From NCBI RefSeq assembly GCF_020171115.1, contig NC_058091.1:256276001-256340000 (forward strand): a stretch of DNA of 64,000 nucleotides, in the 5' to 3' direction. This DNA is from Neogale vison. Taxonomy: Eukaryota > Chordata > Mammalia > Carnivora > Mustelidae. A model generated the notes under the pieces. That model was not told where the DNA came from, did not search any database, and was given only the letters and a program-made list of their open reading frames with translations. Every line of letters starts with the position of its first letter. Positions within the stretch are counted from its first letter, which is position 1. Below are positions 45,667-56,939 of the stretch, piece by piece. The translations under genes were made by a program, and so were the position numbers.

Positions 45667-46009
45667 CCCCACCCACCCAGGCCAGGTTTGCTCACAGCCT
45701 ACCTCACCCATAGCATCGCATTCCCCCTTCTCATGACCCAAGCCCCCAACACGCAACTCTCAGGAGCTTAGAAACCTCATCTGGGCTCAGTTGCATTCTC
45801 AAGGCCTGTACCAGACCAGGCAGGAGGAGTCTGGGATGTTATCTGGCTCCCCTTGTCATCAGAACCCCTCTCCAGGCATCCCCCCCACCCAGACTGCACA
45901 ACTCGGCAGCCTCCACCCTCTGCCAGAAAAAGCCTTTAAAAATAAAAAAATTAATTTTATCTCTTTCCTGCTGAAAGCCTTCTAGGGATCTTCAACTCAC
46001 TTAAAATCT

Positions 46010-46500
46010 AGCCTCTTCATGGAGACCCATTGGGGGCACACATTCTGGTCCCTACTGGTCATTCCTATGTCCTACCCTCACTCACAGCCTGCCAGCCAGC
46101 AAGCCTCTTTGCTGTTCCTCTCTGACACACCAGGCACACTCCCACCTCAGAGCCTTTGCACTTGCTATTCCCTCTACCCGGAGGCTGCCTTGCCTAGAGC
46201 TTCCCATTGAGGCTTCTCTTCTCTTAGGTTGCTACTCAAATATCCCTTCCTCAGAGAGGCCTTTCCTACACCTCCCCAGTCCAGCACTACCCATCCGCTG
46301 CTCCATTTTCCTTAGAGCTCTTCTCTACATGGTCTTAGTTGCTATATTCCTTTTTTCTACCATCTGTCTCTCCACTGGAAGGTAAGCTCCACGACAGCAG
46401 GGCCTTATCTGTCTTATACACCACTGTGATTTCCAGTACCTAGCCCATACCTGGCTCATAGGAAATGACCAACAAGTAAGTTTTAGTAAACGCATAAGCG
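46010..46500 (+). repeat. L2 LINE 3' region, well preserved
   Basis: TGACACACCAGGCACACTCC, AGCCTTTGCACTTGCTATTC, CAGAGAGGCCTTTCCTACAC, GGTAAGCTCCACGACAGCAG and ACCTGGCTCATAGGAAATGA are in full L2 order. Confidence 0.9.
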
Positions 46501-46665
46501 GCTTTGTGAAGTAGATATGAGTAACCCTATCTAAGGTAAGAGTTAAAGAAAACAAGACTCAGGGAGGTGAAGGGGCTTGCCCAAGGGCACACAGCTGATC
46601 AAAGCAGCGCAGGTGTTGGGACCCAGTCTAAGTCCAGAGTCAAGTCCCTTAGCCACTCTGCCCCC
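46500..46665 (-). repeat. MIR SINE
   Basis: GAGGTGAAGGGGCTTGCCCA with GGCACACAGCTGATCAAAGC, then the head region. It directly abuts the L2. Confidence 0.8.
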
Positions 46666-46849
46666 ACTGGTGTTCTCCTGGTGCTACTCCTCCGACTCAC
46701 CCAAACTCTGAGCTCCCACCCACCTGTGCCTAGCCTCAGGATTACTACCACATCTTTCAGTTTGCTGTATGACAGAGGTGAAAACCCCGTTCCTCTCTGG
46801 GCCAGGCCTAGGTGACTTCCAAGGCCTCTTTCAGTACTGCCCCTCTAGA

Positions 46850-47080
46850 AATATTATCAGTAACGTACATTTACTTAGAGCTTATGAGGTAGTGGGCTCT
46901 ATATGCATTCTGCCACCTGCAATAGCCTCATAATAATCCCATGAGGTGAGAACTTATTATCATCCACATGGTACAGGTGAGAAAACTGAGTCCCAAGGTT
47001 ACCCAGTGATGGAGTTAAACCCCAGGCAGGCTAGCCCAGAAGTCTGGGTCTTACCTCATCCACCACTGCTCTTCCCTCTA
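46850..47080 (-). repeat. MIR SINE, nearly full length
   Basis: GTACATTTACTTAGAGCTTA, TAATAATCCCATGAGGTGAG and GGTACAGGTGAGAAAACTGA lie in order. Confidence 0.85.
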
Positions 47081-47289
47081 CATCAGTCCCTTTCCTGGGG
47101 GAGTAAGTGAGTCAACACCAAAGGCAGGGAAGGTCTTTGCTCTGACCTCACTCTCTTGACACAGAAGGACTATCGGTAAGGACGCCTACAAAGCCCTTTC
47201 TATAAAAAACCCAACTAGTGCTGCCTTTTTTTCTTCCCTAAGTGGTTTAAGTCACAAGGATAATTGAGAAGTCCCAATGAATACTTACT

Positions 47290-47510
47290 CGGGCATTTAC
47301 CATCCGTCAGGCACGGTGCTTAGAGTGAACGTGCAATGCCTCGTTGGATCCTTGCGATCCTCTGAGGTAAGAACTATGACACCCTTTTGATGGGTGAAGA
47401 GACTGAAGCACAGAGCAGACAACTTATGCGCCCAGAGCCGCCCGGTAGGCCCAGGATCTGAACACCGGCAGAGTAACCCCAGAGCTCATCTGAGCCAGAC
47501 AGAGGTTCTG
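47290..47510 (-). repeat. MIR SINE, nearly full length
   Basis: CATCCGTCAGGCACGGTGCT, GCGATCCTCTGAGGTAAGAA and GGTGAAGAGACTGAAGCACA lie in order. Confidence 0.85.
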
Positions 47511-47578
47511 AGGTAGGGCAGCAGCAGGAGACAGACATCCTGCAGGCCGGTCATGGCAGGGAAAAAGGAGGTGACACC

Positions 47579-47601
47579 GACTGACTGACTGACTGACTGA
47601 T
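47579..47601. repeat. (GACT)n microsatellite
   Basis: Between five and six perfect GACT units. Confidence 0.95.
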
Positions 47602-48106
47602 TCCAGTGTGATTCCCTAGCTGGGCCTCCCAGTGTGTGACCCAGGGCCTCACTTTGATGGCCTTTGGTTTGAAGCGTAGGAAACAGCAGGGAAAGACACA
47701 GAGAGGCGGCCAAAAAACCAGACAGAGACACAGTGCAAAGAGAGACACAGGAGACAGGAACCGAAGGAGGAAGCCCAAGAGAACAAAGCTGGAGAAGGGG
47801 GGTTTCTTTCCCCGCCTCAAGCTTCAGCCTCAACCCCCCCACCCCGAGACCTGTGGGAGCAGTGTGGGAGCCAAAACCCCCCCAGGCCCTGGGTGAGATG
47901 ACCAGCAGCTGTCGGGCCTCTGTGGTTCCAGGGCTGACTGCGCCCCTGGCCACTCTCCAGGTGTCCTCCAGCGAGGAAATGTCCTTGCCACCAAAGGCAC
48001 CAGAAGGTCAGCGCAAATCAGTCCTCCCTTCCTCCCTCTGAAGGTGGACCAGGTGGGGAGGAGGGGGTGGGGAGAAGGAACACTTCCTGGAGATGTTTCC
48101 ACATCA

Positions 48107-48110
<4 letters not shown>

Positions 48111-48145
<35 letters not shown>

Positions 48146-48146
48146 G
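48111..48146. repeat. (CA)n microsatellite
   Basis: About 14 uninterrupted CA units followed by AAACACAG. Confidence 0.95.
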
Positions 48147-48619
48147 AGGCTTTCTCCCAAAGTCCCCTTCTCCTAATGTCCCCGAAGGACGTTTTTTGCA
48201 GGCCACGTGGGCTTGCTGGAAAGGAAGAGGGAAAAAAATCAATGGGATTGATCAGGAGCTATATTTAATCCTAGCCATAGCTCTAGTGTTGCCATTTTAG
48301 CTGCAGAGTCAGCGAGGTGTGGGTGACTACTCCTCACTGGGGACAGAAGTTATGGGACATGAGCTCAAAGGGCAGGGGTTTTAATGCCTCTCCCCAGCTG
48401 CAAGAGCCCTGGGGGAAACCTGGTCTGCTGCTCTCTGTATCCCACATTGCATGATGAAGAGCTGGCAGGTTGGAAGGATGGAAGGAGAGGACAAGAGAGG
48501 AGAGAGAGGAGACAGGGAGCACTGATCTGCCAAGCATCTACTGTGTGCCCGAGCTCCGTGCGGCCCCTGCCCCAGGGGGAGCACTCCCAGACACACACAG
48601 GGCTCATCCACGCAGCCAC

Positions 48620-49110
48620 TGGCTCAAGCACACGTTGAGCCCCTGCTGGTAGCCAGCTCTGTGCCTGGAGATACAGCAGTGAACAAAACCGACAGAAGCC
48701 CTCTTCCCTCAAGGAATGTGAACTGTAACAGGGGAGACAGGGAGCAATAGGCTAACTACATGATGGTAAATGCTAGGAAGAACAAACTGCCCATGAGGAG
48801 ACAGAGACGGGAAGCCTCTGACAAGGAGACCATTGAACAGAAGCCTGAGCAAAGTGAGGGAGCCAGCCAGGAGGCTGTCTGGGAGAACGGCATCCTAGGG
48901 TTGAGGGAACAGCAAACGCGAAGGTCCTTAGCCAGGGGCACGCCTGGCCTGTTGGCTGGTGGGTGGGACTGTGGAGCCAAGTGGACAAGGAAGGGGCAGC
49001 GAGGCGAGGCTGGAGTGGTCATCAAGAACCAGGCGATTCCGGACTGGTCCCAGGACTGAGATTTAACCCTAAGAGACACAAGCCCCTTAGAGAGTGGAGT
49101 GACACCGTCT
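48620..49110 (-). repeat. L2 LINE 3' region
   Basis: TGTGCCTGGAGATACAGCAG, TGAACAAAACCGACAGAAGC, ATGGTAAATGCTAGGAAGAA and GAGGGAACAGCAAACGCGAA are antisense L2 in order. Confidence 0.85.
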
Positions 49111-50119
49111 CACATTTTGGACTGCTATACGGACTCCGGGCATCCGACTCGGAGAGTAGGGGGTCCCTGTGGCGTCAGCCACACCAGCCCTTGCTCCTTG
49201 TAGAAACACGGCCCTCCAGCAGGCCCTCCATTCTGGCCCTCCAGAATGAGGAAAATGGGACCAGAGGACTCCCCCAACTCTTGTCATCTGCTCAGCCGAA
49301 GCCCTGGACACCCCCCACACCGCCCTGCGTGAGCCACACAGGGCAGTCCCCGATGGCGCTGGGAGCTGCCCCATAGTTATTTTATGCCTTCCCCCAGCAT
49401 AAGTGTGGACCTGCTTTCTGCCAAGACTTGTATGGGACATAGGGACATGCAGAAGGGTCACTGCTTTCAAGGAGCTCATGTTCTCAGTGCAGGAAGGTAC
49501 AGGCCCATGCTGGGACGGGCTGACCACTCCTGACCCTACACAGCTGTATCACAGCTGGACTCACAGACGAATCCACGCCTGAGCTCTCAAGGAAGCCAAG
49601 GAGTGCTAACTCCACACCCTGCCCCCAGCCCCCATGAATGGGGAGGAAGCCCAGGCTCAGGGACGGAGTGAGAAGGCCCCAAGGTCACGACTGGAAGTTG
49701 GAGAACTAGACTCTTCCTACTCAGAGTCAGCCCCCTGAGATGGAGCAGGGTCTCTGGCCCCAGAGCAGCCTGGGGGCTGGAACCAGGTGTGTCTCACACC
49801 GTAGCCCCAGGACTCAATAATCCTATGCCGAGTGAGTGAGGGACTCCAGCTCAAACTGAAAAATCATCAGACCACCCCCAGCAAGAAGGTCCAAAGACCC
49901 TGCCTCCTCGGGCCCAACAGCAGCTAAGGCAAGCAGACCTGCTGCTTGGAATCACACTGAAGATGCCTCTTGGGCCTGCAACTGACATGCCAGGGCCCCA
50001 TGATATGAGCGAGACCTGGCCCCTTCTGGAAGCCCCAGGAACCAGCTCCTGAGAGGGGAACCTCTACTAGAGCCCATGAACACCCATACAACACCCATAC
50101 AACAGTAATGAGTTCAAGT

Positions 50120-50285
50120 AGTTATTCTTCATCTTTTTTTGCTTTAATAATAACACATAATCTTTGAGTGTAAGAGATGCTCTCATTTCTATTACCCCAT
50201 TTCAAAGAAGAGCAAAGAGGATCAGAAAGGCTAACTCAGATTCCAGATCTCCAGCCCACAAGTGGTGGAGCTGGGTTCAAATCTT
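50120..50285 (-). repeat. MIR SINE
   Basis: ATTACCCCATTTCAAAGAAG, AAGAGGATCAGAAAGGCTAA and GGAGCTGGGTTCAAATCTTG lie in antisense order. Confidence 0.8.
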
Positions 50286-51404
50286 GTTCTACTCCGGAGT
50301 CTACAGTCTCATCCCCTCAAAGATCAACTTCCTGGCTGACACAGCCCCTCCAGTGGCTGTTCTGGGCACAGTCAGTCCTGGGAGCCTGGCCCTACTACAA
50401 AACATTGGATTTGGGGGGGGGTTGCGGTTTTTGTTTTTTTTTTTTGTAAAGTAGAAAACCCTTTTTTCTTTCAAATGACAACAGGAAAGACCACCCCCCT
50501 GTCCTCCTCCTCTGAAACTCCACCTGTGTCACTGGCAGCCCAACCTCCCTCAGCCAGAAGGAACTGGTGCCGCCACACCCCGGGCTCAGGTGTGTCCGTC
50601 TCAGAGGCAGGTAGAGCAGGCCTTTCTCTCCTCACGTGGCAGAGGAAGAAACTAAGCCGGGAGCCAGACACCCTTGCCCCAAGCTCCATGGGCTGCTCAG
50701 TAGCAGAGCGGCAACCAAAAGGCAGGTGTCCTGCCTCCTGGGGCTGTTTCTGCAACAGGGCCACTACCTACACGACAGAGGTGGCCAGGGCCAAGGGCAG
50801 GAAGGGGAGGGCCTGATGTAACCATGCTGGTGGGGCAGGGGGGCCCTACTTGGAGCCACGGCCCGCCAGCAGTCCCCGTTCCTAAACCTTCAGCTTTCTG
50901 GGCTAGCACACTTGTCCCTCCAGCGCCCCGCCCACCCTTAGCATCCTAGAGCACTCTGGGAAAGCTTTCGGGAGCCCTGGGGAGATCCTCAGGCTGTGGG
51001 AGCCCGGCTGACATCTCTGCAGATCTCACCGAAGACCGCTCACAGATGTAAAGCTGTAAAGCAGGCCAAGAGCTCCTGGGCCAGGCCCCAGACTAAAGTG
51101 GGCCTGAGCCTGTGCCGGCCCGGAGTCCAACACCTTAGGATGCCACTGAATCTGAGATTCCAGGTGTCTGTCAGGATTCCAGATTCCAGGTGTTCCTGGG
51201 GCCCCTGTTTATACTTGGTGTTTGCTGCCGTTCCCAGCCTCCCACCACACCATTCTTTCAGTCCCACAGAGTCCTGAGAAGGAGGGACTGTCCTGGGATG
51301 GGGTGGGGGGGTGGGGTGTTCCTGGCCTGACGGGAAACTACTGGCTGCCCATCCCCCACAGGCAGGGCGGGCCCCTACCACAGCCCCATCCTCCAGGCTG
51401 GCTT

Positions 51405-51680
51405 GGCCACATAAATCACCCTCCCAATAATATTTGTATTGATTATCTAGATTGGAAGCCTCAATTGGCTCCATTGTCTCACTTCCTCTCCCAGGGCTCA
51501 CAGATGGGGTCCCTTTGCCTCATCTGCGTTTCTAATGCGACACTTAAATGAAGCAGCCTCAGCAAAGCCCCACGCTGCCCGGGCTGTTGTGGGGGAGAAG
51601 AGGGGGTGGGTTGGAGGAGTGATAAACATATTCCTTGAGAGAGAATGATTCAATCTGGGGCTTGTGGGGCTGGAGAAGCC
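51405..51680. promoter_or_regulatory. Repeat-free AT-rich patch with SOX-, HOX/PBX- and FOX-like words
   Basis: CCATTGT (51471-51477, a perfect SOX-type site read as ACAATGG), TTGATTAT (51439-51446) and GATAAACA near 51620 occur in an AT-rich patch inside GC-rich intron DNA. No repeat family is recognised. The look is that of a conserved noncoding element, but conservation was not tested. Confidence 0.35.
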
Positions 51681-51784
51681 AAAATGGGCTAGTTCCCGGA
51701 TGTGCCCAGTGTGGCCCATCGGTGCTGTCTGGGCATGGGTTAGAAGTGCAGAGCTCAGGTCCCACCCAGACCCACCAAATGAAC

Positions 51785-51835
51785 ATCAGCACCTAACCAG
51801 ATCCCTTGGTGATTCCCAGGCATGTTAATGTTCAG
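51785..51835. mobile_element. hAT MITE terminal fragment
   Basis: TTGGTGATTCCCAGGCATGT followed by AGGAAGCACTG matches the end of a MER5-type element. Confidence 0.45.
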
Positions 51836-51839
51836 GAAG

Positions 51840-51970
51840 CACTGCGGTCGTCCAAGCCTAGTATGGTACAGAAGAGAAACTGAGGCCCAGAAGAGGCAAA
51901 GGTCCTGCCTGATGTCACACAGCATGCGAGATCCCCTGAGTCTCTGTCTGGCTCAGGCAGAGGAAATGAG
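51840..51970 (-). repeat. MIR SINE fragment
   Basis: GAGAAACTGAGGCCCAGAAG then GATGTCACACAGCATGCGAG. Confidence 0.75.
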
Positions 51971-52239
51971 ACGCAAGTAACTTCTGGAGTGAGGGGTGGC
52001 CATTTCTGGGCTCCTCTCCCTCCCGAACTCCTACCTCCTGTCTCAGGACATGGACAGATGGTTCAGACCAGCGTCTGACCCCCCTGTACTCTCCCAGCCT
52101 GGAGGGGCTGGTGAGAGCTCCAGGACTCCCCAGGAGGGCACCTCCCTCCCGCCCCGGCTAGCCAGCTGCCCCTTCCCTGGCAGCAACTGGACAGCAGATC
52201 CCAGGGAAAAGCGCCACCTGGGTCTGCCCAGCACAGCGG

Positions 52240-52545
52240 GGAGCACGGAGAGACGGAGGCCCCAGAGAGGCAGCCAGCAGAGGACCTGGGAGAGGTGGGG
52301 AGGAGGGACCGGAAAGCTGTGATCCGAGGGAGGGAGGCAGGGAGGACAGAGATTGTGGGGAGGGGGAGACAGAGAGGTGGACAGACACAAAGAGGGGAAG
52401 GGATGAGTCCCAGGAAGGAGGGGAGAAGGACTGAGAGAGAGCAGTCAGGAGAAATGCAGCAGCAGCAAGATGGAGAAAGGAAGAAGGGGAAAGAGGGAGG
52501 GAGGGGAATGGAGGCAGTAAAGAGTGATGGCACAGGGAGAAGGGA
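52240..52545. repeat. Purine-rich low-complexity tract
   Basis: Predominantly G and A on the plus strand, with GGGAGG, GAAGG and AGAGAG words. It produces long spurious open frames on both strands. Confidence 0.85.
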
Positions 52546-52680
52546 GGCAGCTGGCCTGGAGACGGGGAGCCCAGGCTGGCCCAGCCCTGCCCGGCCTGGC
52601 CTGCCCCAGCCCCCAGTGACGGTGCAGCTGCCACACTTGGGCCCTACCATGAGGTCAGTCCTGCCCTGGGGCAGAGGGAA

Positions 52681-52740
52681 AATAAATGGTGTCCAAGATA
52701 AAAGGTCCAAGAAATTATTTGTCTTGTTGTCATGTCTTGA
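52681..52740. promoter_or_regulatory. Repeat-free AT-rich patch, candidate conserved element
   Basis: Sixty bases with AAGATAAAAGG (GATA core) and three TTGT words within ATTTGTCTTGTTGTCATG, about 0.9 kb downstream of exon 3 and directly next to GC-rich sequence. Confidence 0.3.
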
Positions 52741-53439
52741 CTGCAACGAGCAGGGGCCGGCGGGCAAGTGGGGCATCAACCCCGAACAGGCTAGGCTGGC
52801 AGGACCACAACGCACACCCGGGACCCGAGCCCCAGCCCCGCACATCGGGCCTCCTACAGCCCCAGCTCCCCCGCCCAAGGCCGGGGGAGGGGCGGTTTGG
52901 CTGGGACACCTCTCAGAACCTGGCCTCAGGAGGCAAGAACCCATGGGACAGAGTTCCCCGAATCCTCTCGAGGTTCTGGGAAGGTGCAGTCCTATGTGTT
53001 TCTCTCACTGTTAAGGGTTTTGTGAGCTGGGCGTGTGGGGTGGCAAGGGATTCAGGGTGTCTCATTCTTCCCAGCTGCCTTGCAGAGGCAGCATGAGGTG
53101 AGGAATGGTTCCCAAAATCCCAGAGGAGGGCTGGACAGTTTCAGGGTCAAGGGCAGGTCAAAGGGACCACAGCCCAAGGTGCTAGGAGCACCATTCCTCA
53201 CAGGTGTACAAGCTCAAGCTTGCAGAGCATATACCTGTGCTCCCACCCACGTGCAGCCAGCACCGCCAGCAGCATCCAGAAAGCACTATGCAGAGGCTCC
53301 CACCTCTCTGAGCGCCTGAACCCAGGGCTGGTGAAGCAAGGCCATGGGGAACGGCTACCGGCTTTGGGCCATGCCAGGGAAGCCACAGATACCCATGACC
53401 ACTGGCCTTCCCCAGCAAAGCAGTGAGTGCTCCCTCCAA

Positions 53440-53560
53440 GGCTCTCCGGGAGACACACCGCTCCTGCAGTTTGCAGACAAGGAAGCCGAGGGCCAGAAAG
53501 GCTGTGCCAGGTGCCAAGTTACACAGCCAGGACAGGGCAGACCTGGGATTTGAACCTGCG
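53440..53560 (-). repeat. MIR SINE fragment close to exon 3
   Basis: TTTGCAGACAAGGAAGCCGA and GTTACACAGCCAGGACAGGG then GGGATTTGAACCTGCGGG. It ends about 35 nt into the intron from the exon 3 donor. Confidence 0.8.
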
Positions 53561-53593
53561 GGCTGGGTGAGGGAAGAGGGAGCTGGTACCTAC

Positions 53594-53774
53594 CATACTT
53601 GTCCCCGTCCTCGCCGCGGGCACTGATCCTGCGGCCCAGGACCTGGATGTGCTTCCCACTGGTCCGGCTGTACAGCTGGTACAGCCGCAGCTGCTTTCGG
53701 CTCACATCGTCCCGGGCCCGCGTCTGGTTCTCCACGTGGATGCGGAAGTCCACGTTCTCCTCGGCTGCCAGCAC
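53594..53774 (-). CDS. FGF18: FGF18, third coding exon (start of mature ligand)
   Basis: A 181-bp internal exon encoding residues 24-83 plus the first base of codon 84. It runs from VLAAEENVDFRIHVEN through KQLRLYQLYSRTSGKHIQVL to ARGEDGDKY. The acceptor CTGGCCAG ends at 53775 and the donor is G then GTAGGT at 53593. The exon starts near the signal-peptide cleavage site, so it carries the N-terminus of the mature ligand, which contacts the receptor in this subfamily. It also carries the Asn39 NQT glycosylation sequon and the first beta-trefoil strands. Residue 26 is Ala where I recall Val in human and Ala in mouse. The preceding 23-residue signal peptide is in upstream exons not found in the window. 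Confidence 0.98.
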
Positions 53775-53894
53775 CTGGCCAGGGAGAACGGCATCAGTGG
53801 TCTACCGGGGAAGGACCAGGGGCCCTGCACGCAGCAGCCGCGTTCACACAAGATGGTCAGGGCCCGCTCCTTGCTGGCCCTGGGTCCGCTTAGA

Positions 53895-54020
53895 TCCACA
53901 CCTGCTCTATTACCATCCCGTTGCACAGATGAGGCAACAAGGCTCAGGGAGAAGCATGTGGCGTGAGGTGGCCTAGCCGAGAAGTGGCAAAGCTAAGAAG
54001 CAGGGCTCGGTCTACTGACA
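53895..54020 (-). repeat. MIR SINE fragment
   Basis: CCGTTGCACAGATGAGGCAA, then GCCGAGAAGTGGCAAAGCTA. Confidence 0.8.
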
Positions 54021-54489
54021 GCAAAGCTTGCTACCTTTCCACCAAAGCCCCAAATTAAAGCAAGAAGTCCGGAGCCGAGTTTTCTCCTGTGACCTTGAGT
54101 ACACAGACACCTTCTCAGTGAAAGAGCAGGGCAGAGTCCCTACCCTGACCAGGGTGGTCATGAGGATCAAGTGAGCAGGTGGGGAGTACAGGATCAAAAT
54201 CGGTCTGAAGATGGGAGAAGGGTTGGGGGCATAGAGCTGCTGTTTGGGTGCACAACAGGGAAGGACAGAGGCCTGGCTAGTCACCCTGGGGAGGAGTGGG
54301 CCAGAATCCACTGTCACTCGTCCCTAGAAGTAGATGTCGGGGGGCCTCCTCTGCATGACCAGGGAATCCTCACGCTCACCCACCCTCAGCTGGCATTTGC
54401 CCACATTCCTGGCCTCTCTTGGGGAGGGAACTTCACTTTGCATCTCCCACCAAAACTCCCCATATCCTCAGAGGTTTAGTTCGTGTCTG

Positions 54490-55205
54490 ACCACATTCTC
54501 CAGGAAGCTGCCCCTGGCTATGTCAACATGTATCTCTCAGTCTCCCATCCTGAACATGACCTCTCACCTGGACAACTTGCAGCCACCTCCTCATCAGCCT
54601 TCTGTTCCCACTCTTGCCCCTTGGTCGTCTGGCTTCCACCAAACCCAGTCACCTTGAGTAATGCTCCTCCCCCTCCACACTCTCCGGGGCTTCCCATCAC
54701 ATTTAGACAAACATCCCCACCACCGCCTCAAGGTCTTCAGGATGAGCCCCCTCTTCACCCTTTACAACTCTTCACCCCTGCTTATACTGGCTGCCTTACT
54801 ACGCCACTGAGCATTCCAAACACAAAACACACACCTGCCTCAGGGCCTTTGCATTTGTTCTTCCCTTGGCTTCAGTGGTCTTTCCCAGATTTCTACATTT
54901 TGGCTCCTTTACTTCATTAGGATCTCTGCTCAATGTCACATCCTTGAGACTGGCCTTCTTCGGCTGTTTTTCTGAAGCAGCTCTACCTCTGCCATTCTCC
55001 ATCTCTCTGTCATGCTGTTTTTTTCCTTCTAACATTGACCAACCTGACATAACATTTACTTATCTGGCTTTTGTCTGTCTCCCCCCAACATTATATTGGC
55101 AGTACCATGAAAGTTGGGGCTGTCTCCTCGTTTGCTGCTATAACCCCAGCATGTAGCATAGAAGAAACTCAAACATTTCTTGAATGCATGAATGAATGAA
55201 CAAAT
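54490..55205 (+). repeat. L2 LINE 3' region, long copy
   Basis: GACAACTTGCAGCCACCTCC, CTCAGGGCCTTTGCATTTGT, CTCTGCTCAATGTCACATCC, CAGTACCATGAAAGTTGGGG and a terminal TTGAATGCATGAATGAATGA show a long, ordered L2 3' segment of about 0.7 kb. Confidence 0.9.
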
Positions 55206-55429
55206 GAACATTGGAAAGATGTAGAGTCCTGTCATTGCATTTACTATTAAATTAGGTTTTCCTAGGCCCTACTAAATGTATGCCTGTTCCATCCCATCTT
55301 CACCATAAAGCTGAACAATTCTCGAAGCCCAGACAGTGTTCTTGGTTTATTCTGTGTGCCCACGAGGTCCAACATGATGCTGGGCAGGAAGGACCCCACC
55401 GACTCAGACTGTCACAGAGCTCTTGCGAC

Positions 55430-55540
55430 CAGGGCTGCCCAAGCATCTGTCTCACCTATTAATCGTGAGCTCCCGAGGGCAGGGACCGTGTTCTCCTCAT
55501 TGCCACATCCCATGCCCAACGCAGGGTCTCTGTCCTCAAG
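55430..55540 (+). repeat. L2 3' end fragment
   Basis: ATCGTGAGCTCCCGAGGGCA then GGGACCGTGTTCTCCTCATT and CAACGCAGGGTCTCTG. Confidence 0.7.
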
Positions 55541-55609
55541 CTGACATGCACATGTCCCCTGTTGCTAGCCTGGGCCTCCCAGGCACTCCAGCTGGATCAC
55601 ATTATTGAT

Positions 55610-55720
55610 CCTCCACTATCATCCTCAGGCTGGAACTATTATCCCACATTGCAGATGAAAAAACTGAGGCCTCAAAGCTAAACTGACAAGGTCCCAGAAC
55701 AAGCCACGGCAGAATCAGCC
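55610..55720 (-). repeat. MIR SINE fragment
   Basis: TTATCCCACATTGCAGATGA then AAAAACTGAGGCCTCAAAGC. Confidence 0.8.
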
Positions 55721-55854
55721 CCAGTGATGGCTCCAAAGCCCCTCTTCCAGCCCCATTTTGCTGGGCCTTGCTTGCCCCACCTGCACAATCGGGAGGGGGT
55801 CCCAGAGTCAGAACCCAGGGTGTGCCTTTTCCTCGTTAAGGGTCCCAAGGCAAG

Positions 55855-56010
55855 TTACCAACCCCTCTGGATTTCAGCTTCCCTAGAAAATGAGAGGGGT
55901 GATGATGGCACCCACCCCATGCGCTTCTTCACAGACGAAACACAGAAAGTCTTAGATCAGTGCCCAGCACAGAGCGAGTACTCAGGAGGCGTAACTAAGA
56001 GAGCACATGG
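55855..56010 (+). repeat. MIR SINE fragment
   Basis: GGATTTCAGCTTCCCTAGAA then AGATCAGTGCCCAGCACAGA and GCGAGTACTCAGGAGG. Confidence 0.65.
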
Positions 56011-56144
56011 GGGCCCTCTCAGAGGTGAGGCCCCGCAGACAGAGCCTGTCTGGAAATACAAGCAGATCACACTCCCATCCCTGCAGAAGGGTCATCTCTG
56101 CACACAGTCACACGCCCGGGAAGACGTTATCACCTCTGATGCTG

Positions 56145-56290
56145 CACCATTGGAGGGCTTATCCCCTCTGCTTAACAGACGCAGAAACCCAGGCTCAGAA
56201 AAATTAAGTCGGTTGCCTTGAGCCACACAGCCAGGGGTGTGGGGCCTGGCGGCTGGCCCACCAAGAGTGCACAGCCTTCACTATTCTCAA
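56145..56290 (-). repeat. MIR SINE fragment
   Basis: CTGCTTAACAGACGCAGAAA then CCTTGAGCCACACAGCCAGG. Confidence 0.7.
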
Positions 56291-56939
56291 TGGCCAGCCC
56301 CTGTCACCAATTCACAGCCAGAGTCTGACACCTGGGACCCACCTCTTCTCATATCCCGATGCTCGGGGAGGGAAGAACTCCATACCCCATGAGGTTCACA
56401 CCTGGTGGGCACATGTCCTGAAGAACCCCCATCTATGGCCCTTGACCTCCCTCAGAATGACTTCCTGAGGGAGCCTCGCCTTTTCCCCTCCCCCCAAGGG
56501 CGGGTCTCCGGCCTCCTTCCCTGTCCTCCAACTCTCCTCCTGCTCACAGGAGACCTTATCGACCCGAGGTCAAACCAATCTCCTTACCCTGGATCCCCAA
56601 GGGGAGCTGCCCTGCCCTAGAAGCCAGCGTCCCATTAACGATTTTCTCCCTGGCCCACTGGACAGAGGCAGTGCGGGTGACCCAGGGTCAGCAGGGGCTA
56701 TCCGGTGGCCCTTCCCCAGGATGTGGAGGGAACAATCCATCTTGCCCAGCTTCTACCATTTAAGCCACATTCTGTGGTCACATCCTTCCCAAGGGAGGTA
56801 GCAGGGGTGGCCTCTGACACATAAACAGAGTCCCTCCTTCTGAAAAGGCAGAGACCCCTGGGCTTCCTGGGCAAGACCTCTAGGGAGCCACGGGCCTTTG
56901 CACAGGTCAGGTCCTCTGCACAGGGCATCCTGCCCCCTG

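Larger units (their letters stand above)
42720..53593 (-). other. FGF18: FGF18 intron 3
   Basis: A 10,874-bp intron splitting codon 84 after its first base. The donor is G then GTAGGT at 53593. It contains many MIR and L2 pieces, several microsatellites, a long purine-rich tract (about 52240-52545) and three AT-rich repeat-free patches listed separately. The longest frames (52063-52944 minus, 52295-53014 plus) overlap the purine tract and are not credible genes. Confidence 0.93.

Noticed and set aside
52063..52944. 293-codon minus-strand open frame in FGF18 intron 3
   Set aside because: It runs across a purine-rich tract. Its translation is low-complexity Ser/Pro/Leu-rich with no domain, and equally long frames occur on the other strand. 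It looks like a composition artefact.
52295..53014. 239-codon plus-strand open frame
   Set aside because: Same tract. The product is Arg/Gly/Glu-rich low complexity and then random, without splice or homology support.
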